From the NCBI GenBank assembly GCA_002381045.1, contig DFWT01000013.1, forward strand, positions 4,629 through 11,794: 7,166 nucleotides of DNA, in the 5' to 3' direction. The translations under genes and the position numbers were made by a program. The notes beneath the pieces are model-generated. The model was not told the DNA's origin and made no database searches. It was given only the letters and a program-made list of their open reading frames with translations. Positions 5,840 through 7,166 of this stretch are shown piece by piece. This DNA is from Rhodoferax sp. UBA4127 (lineage in GTDB: Bacteria; Pseudomonadota; Gammaproteobacteria; Burkholderiales; Burkholderiaceae_C). Positions within the stretch are counted from its first letter, which is position 1. Every line of letters begins with the position of its first letter.

Positions 5840-6205
5840 ATGCCGCAAAACCGCATACAAACCATCACGCTCATCGAGCGGCCCTGGGGTTGGTTTGAAA
5901 CTGTTTCCGAGGCGTCGGGTCACAAGATCAAGCGCATTGGCGTGTTGCCCGGCGAGCAGATCAGCCTGCAAAAACACCAGCAACGCGCGGAGCATTGGGT
6001 GGTGGTGCGTGGTACCGCCCATGTCACATTGGATGGCCTGGGGTTCGATTTGAGCGCGGGCCAACACTGCGACATTGCCGTAGGACAGGTCCACCGCCTG
6101 GCCAACCGCACCGACGCACCACTGGAAATTGTCGAGGTGCAGTTTGGTGACTACCTGGGCGAAGACGACATCGTCCGTTTGAGCGATGATTACGGCCGCG
6201 CGTGA
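5840..6205 (+). CDS. Stand-alone type II phosphomannose isomerase cupin
   Basis: A 121-residue cupin equivalent to the C-terminal domain of bifunctional ManC/AlgA enzymes (mannose-1-phosphate guanylyltransferase/phosphomannose isomerase). The nucleotidyltransferase domain is absent. Signature segments are RPWGWFE (residues 14-20), the metal-binding SLQKHQQRAEHWVVVRG (42-58) with Gln44, His46 and Glu51 as likely ligands, and His85 in GQVHRLAN as the fourth. PLEIVEVQFGDYLGEDDIVR (94-113) and DDYGR (116-120) complete the domain. It probably interconverts mannose-6-phosphate and fructose-6-phosphate, though single-domain forms are often uncharacterised and could act on another sugar phosphate. 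The ATG at 5840 has GGGA at 5829-5832 with 7-base spacing. The 103-bp gap after trxC shows no clear promoter or terminator. A ROK sugar kinase follows 44 bp later. Confidence 0.9.
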   Translation: MPQNRIQTITLIERPWGWFETVSEASGHKIKRIGVLPGEQISLQKHQQRAEHWVVVRGTAHVTLDGLGFDLSAGQHCDIAVGQVHRLANRTDAPLEIVEVQFGDYLGEDDIVRLSDDYGRA

Positions 6206-6249
6206 ACCCTTGCGCCTAGCCAAAAAGACCCATCAAACGAGACAAAACC

Positions 6250-7166
6250 ATGCTTGCAAATGTGTTGACTGACGGTTTCAGACTGCCCGAAGGAGCCCAA
6301 CCGGTGGCTTGCGTGGACATTGGCGGCACCAAGGTGGCGGTCAATATCGTCGATGCACAGGGTGCGCGCGGTAAAGTCGTGGAGCCCACCGCCACCACTG
6401 GTGCCAATGACGCGTTGGCCAGCCAGATCATCCGTATGGTTGGCCAAAGCTGTGCCGCAGCAGGTGTGGCCGTGGATGCCGTCGCACGTGTTGGCGTCTC
6501 TTCGTGTGGTCCCTTTGTCCTGAATGATGGCTTGGTCGAACTGGCCGCACCCAATATCTGTGGTGGCATGGCCGGCAAAGCACGCGGCCTGCCCAATGAA
6601 TGGCAAACCGCTTTGCTGGAAGGCCCTTTGCGCCATGCCTTCGCCCATGTGCGAGTTGAAAACGACGGCATTGGGGCGCTGGAGGCCGAACGCCGCTGGG
6701 GCGCCTTGCAGGTGGATGGCAATCCATTGACCCATTGTGCCTACGTCACCTGGAGCACAGGTATTGGCACCGGCTTGTGTGTGGATGGCCATGTGTTGCG
6801 CGGTAAAAATGGCAATGCCGGACATGCCGGGCATTTGTTTGTGAGCGACAACACCGACGCCCTGTGCGGCTGCGGCAATATTGGTGATGTGGAAGCCTTG
6901 ATTGCAGGTAACGCCATTGCCCGCCGCTTTGCGCCGCTGGGTTATTCAGATGCTGCTGCGCTTTTTGCAGCGGCTTATGCAGGTGATACGAGGGCTGTAG
7001 CCTTAGTTGATGAGTTATGCCTGGTGATGGGCCGAATGCTGTTTGGCCTGATCGCCACGTTAGACCTTCGCCGCATCAGCATTGGTGGCAGTGTCTATTG
7101 GCATCACCGCGCGTACCTTTTACCCCGCCTGCAAGCCTATGTGCGGGGCAAGCTGCCCGCGCTCAC
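6250..7166 (+). CDS. ROK family sugar kinase (3' end cut by window)
   Basis: The frame is open from the ATG at 6250 to the window end, giving 305 codons; the C-terminus is missing. It belongs to the ROK family of sugar kinases, which phosphorylate hexoses or N-acetylhexosamines with ATP. Visible motifs are the phosphate-binding DIGGTK (residues 23-28), CGPFVLNDGLVELAAPNICG (96-115), the ND pair 138-139 with the presumed catalytic Asp139, STGIGTG (169-175) and the late SIGGSV (277-282). The metal/sugar region reads NAGHAGH (189-195) and CGCGNIGDVEAL (206-217). The family normally has GExGH and CxCGxxGCxE, so the Glu is His192 (as I recall for NanK-type kinases) and the third zinc Cys is Asp213. 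There is no N-terminal helix-turn-helix, so it is a kinase rather than a ROK repressor. A weak GAGA lies 7 bases upstream of the start. It follows the phosphomannose-isomerase cupin, suggesting a shared hexose-phosphate pathway. Substrate is unknown. Confidence 0.9.
   Translation, partial: MLANVLTDGFRLPEGAQPVACVDIGGTKVAVNIVDAQGARGKVVEPTATTGANDALASQIIRMVGQSCAAAGVAVDAVARVGVSSCGPFVLNDGLVELAAPNICGGMAGKARGLPNEWQTALLEGPLRHAFAHVRVENDGIGALEAERRWGALQVDGNPLTHCAYVTWSTGIGTGLCVDGHVLRGKNGNAGHAGHLFVSDNTDALCGCGNIGDVEALIAGNAIARRFAPLGYSDAAALFAAAYAGDTRAVALVDELCLVMGRMLFGLIATLDLRRISIGGSVYWHHRAYLLPRLQAYVRGKLPAL

Noticed and set aside
5615..6223. Minus-strand open frame (202 codons) spanning trxC and the cupin gene
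   Set aside because: It is antisense to two well-supported genes and has no family resemblance.
6190..6834. Minus-strand open frame (214 codons) opposite the ROK kinase
   Set aside because: It is antisense to conserved ROK motifs (DIGGTK, STGIGTG). Its product looks like a compositional artefact.
6947..6975. Inverted repeat (CTGC/GCAG around a T-rich loop) within the ROK gene
   Set aside because: It lies in continuous coding sequence and its stem is only a few base pairs; it is explained by alanine codons.

Overview
The window looks like ordinary chromosomal DNA from a high-GC Gram-negative bacterium. It is most likely a betaproteobacterium of the order Burkholderiales, probably family Comamonadaceae (Rhodoferax/Polaromonas/Acidovorax-like). 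The evidence is the gene set, the protein style, and a short AT-rich sequence inside the lipoprotein gene that resembles a dispersed repeat I recall from that family. The assignment rests on recognition, not on a search. Coding density is very high: eleven genes and no gene-free stretch longer than about 100 bases.

Layout. The left edge (1-360, + strand) is the C-terminal third of ruvB, cut by the window start. It converges with a five-gene minus-strand cluster that reads from 3822 down to 367: a pteridine-reductase-like short-chain dehydrogenase (SDR), a dihydroneopterin aldolase-family protein (folB/folX), ttcA (tRNA 2-thiocytidine synthesis), a DUF4136 lipoprotein, and a histidine-phosphatase-superfamily enzyme. 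The gaps between these genes are 25, 2, 15 and 9 bp, so the cluster is probably one operon. Only 19 bp away, divergently on the + strand, starts a MidA/NDUFAF7-type SAM-dependent methyltransferase (3842-4984). It is followed by a 64-residue DUF2905 membrane protein, trxC (thioredoxin 2), a stand-alone type II phosphomannose-isomerase cupin, and a ROK-family sugar kinase that runs off the right edge.

Functional themes. The SDR and the FolB-like protein form a plausible pterin/folate pair. The SDR has the Asp-Tyr-Lys catalytic spacing of pteridine reductase 1 rather than the usual Ser-Tyr-Lys. The FolB-like protein has Lys-Leu where FolB usually has Lys-Pro, as I recall for FolX. Together they raise the possibility of a dihydromonapterin-type (FolX/FolM) module instead of, or in addition to, ordinary folate synthesis. 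The cupin and ROK kinase are a plausible hexose-phosphate pair. RuvB (recombination), TtcA (tRNA modification), TrxC (redox) and the MidA-like methyltransferase (complex I assembly in known relatives) are housekeeping functions.

I found no mobile element, CRISPR array, tRNA or rRNA gene, phage gene or defence system. The most interesting points are modest: the pterin-module ambiguity, the altered metal-site residues of the ROK kinase, a repeat-like sequence that appears to encode the lipoprotein signal peptide, and the compact divergent start region.
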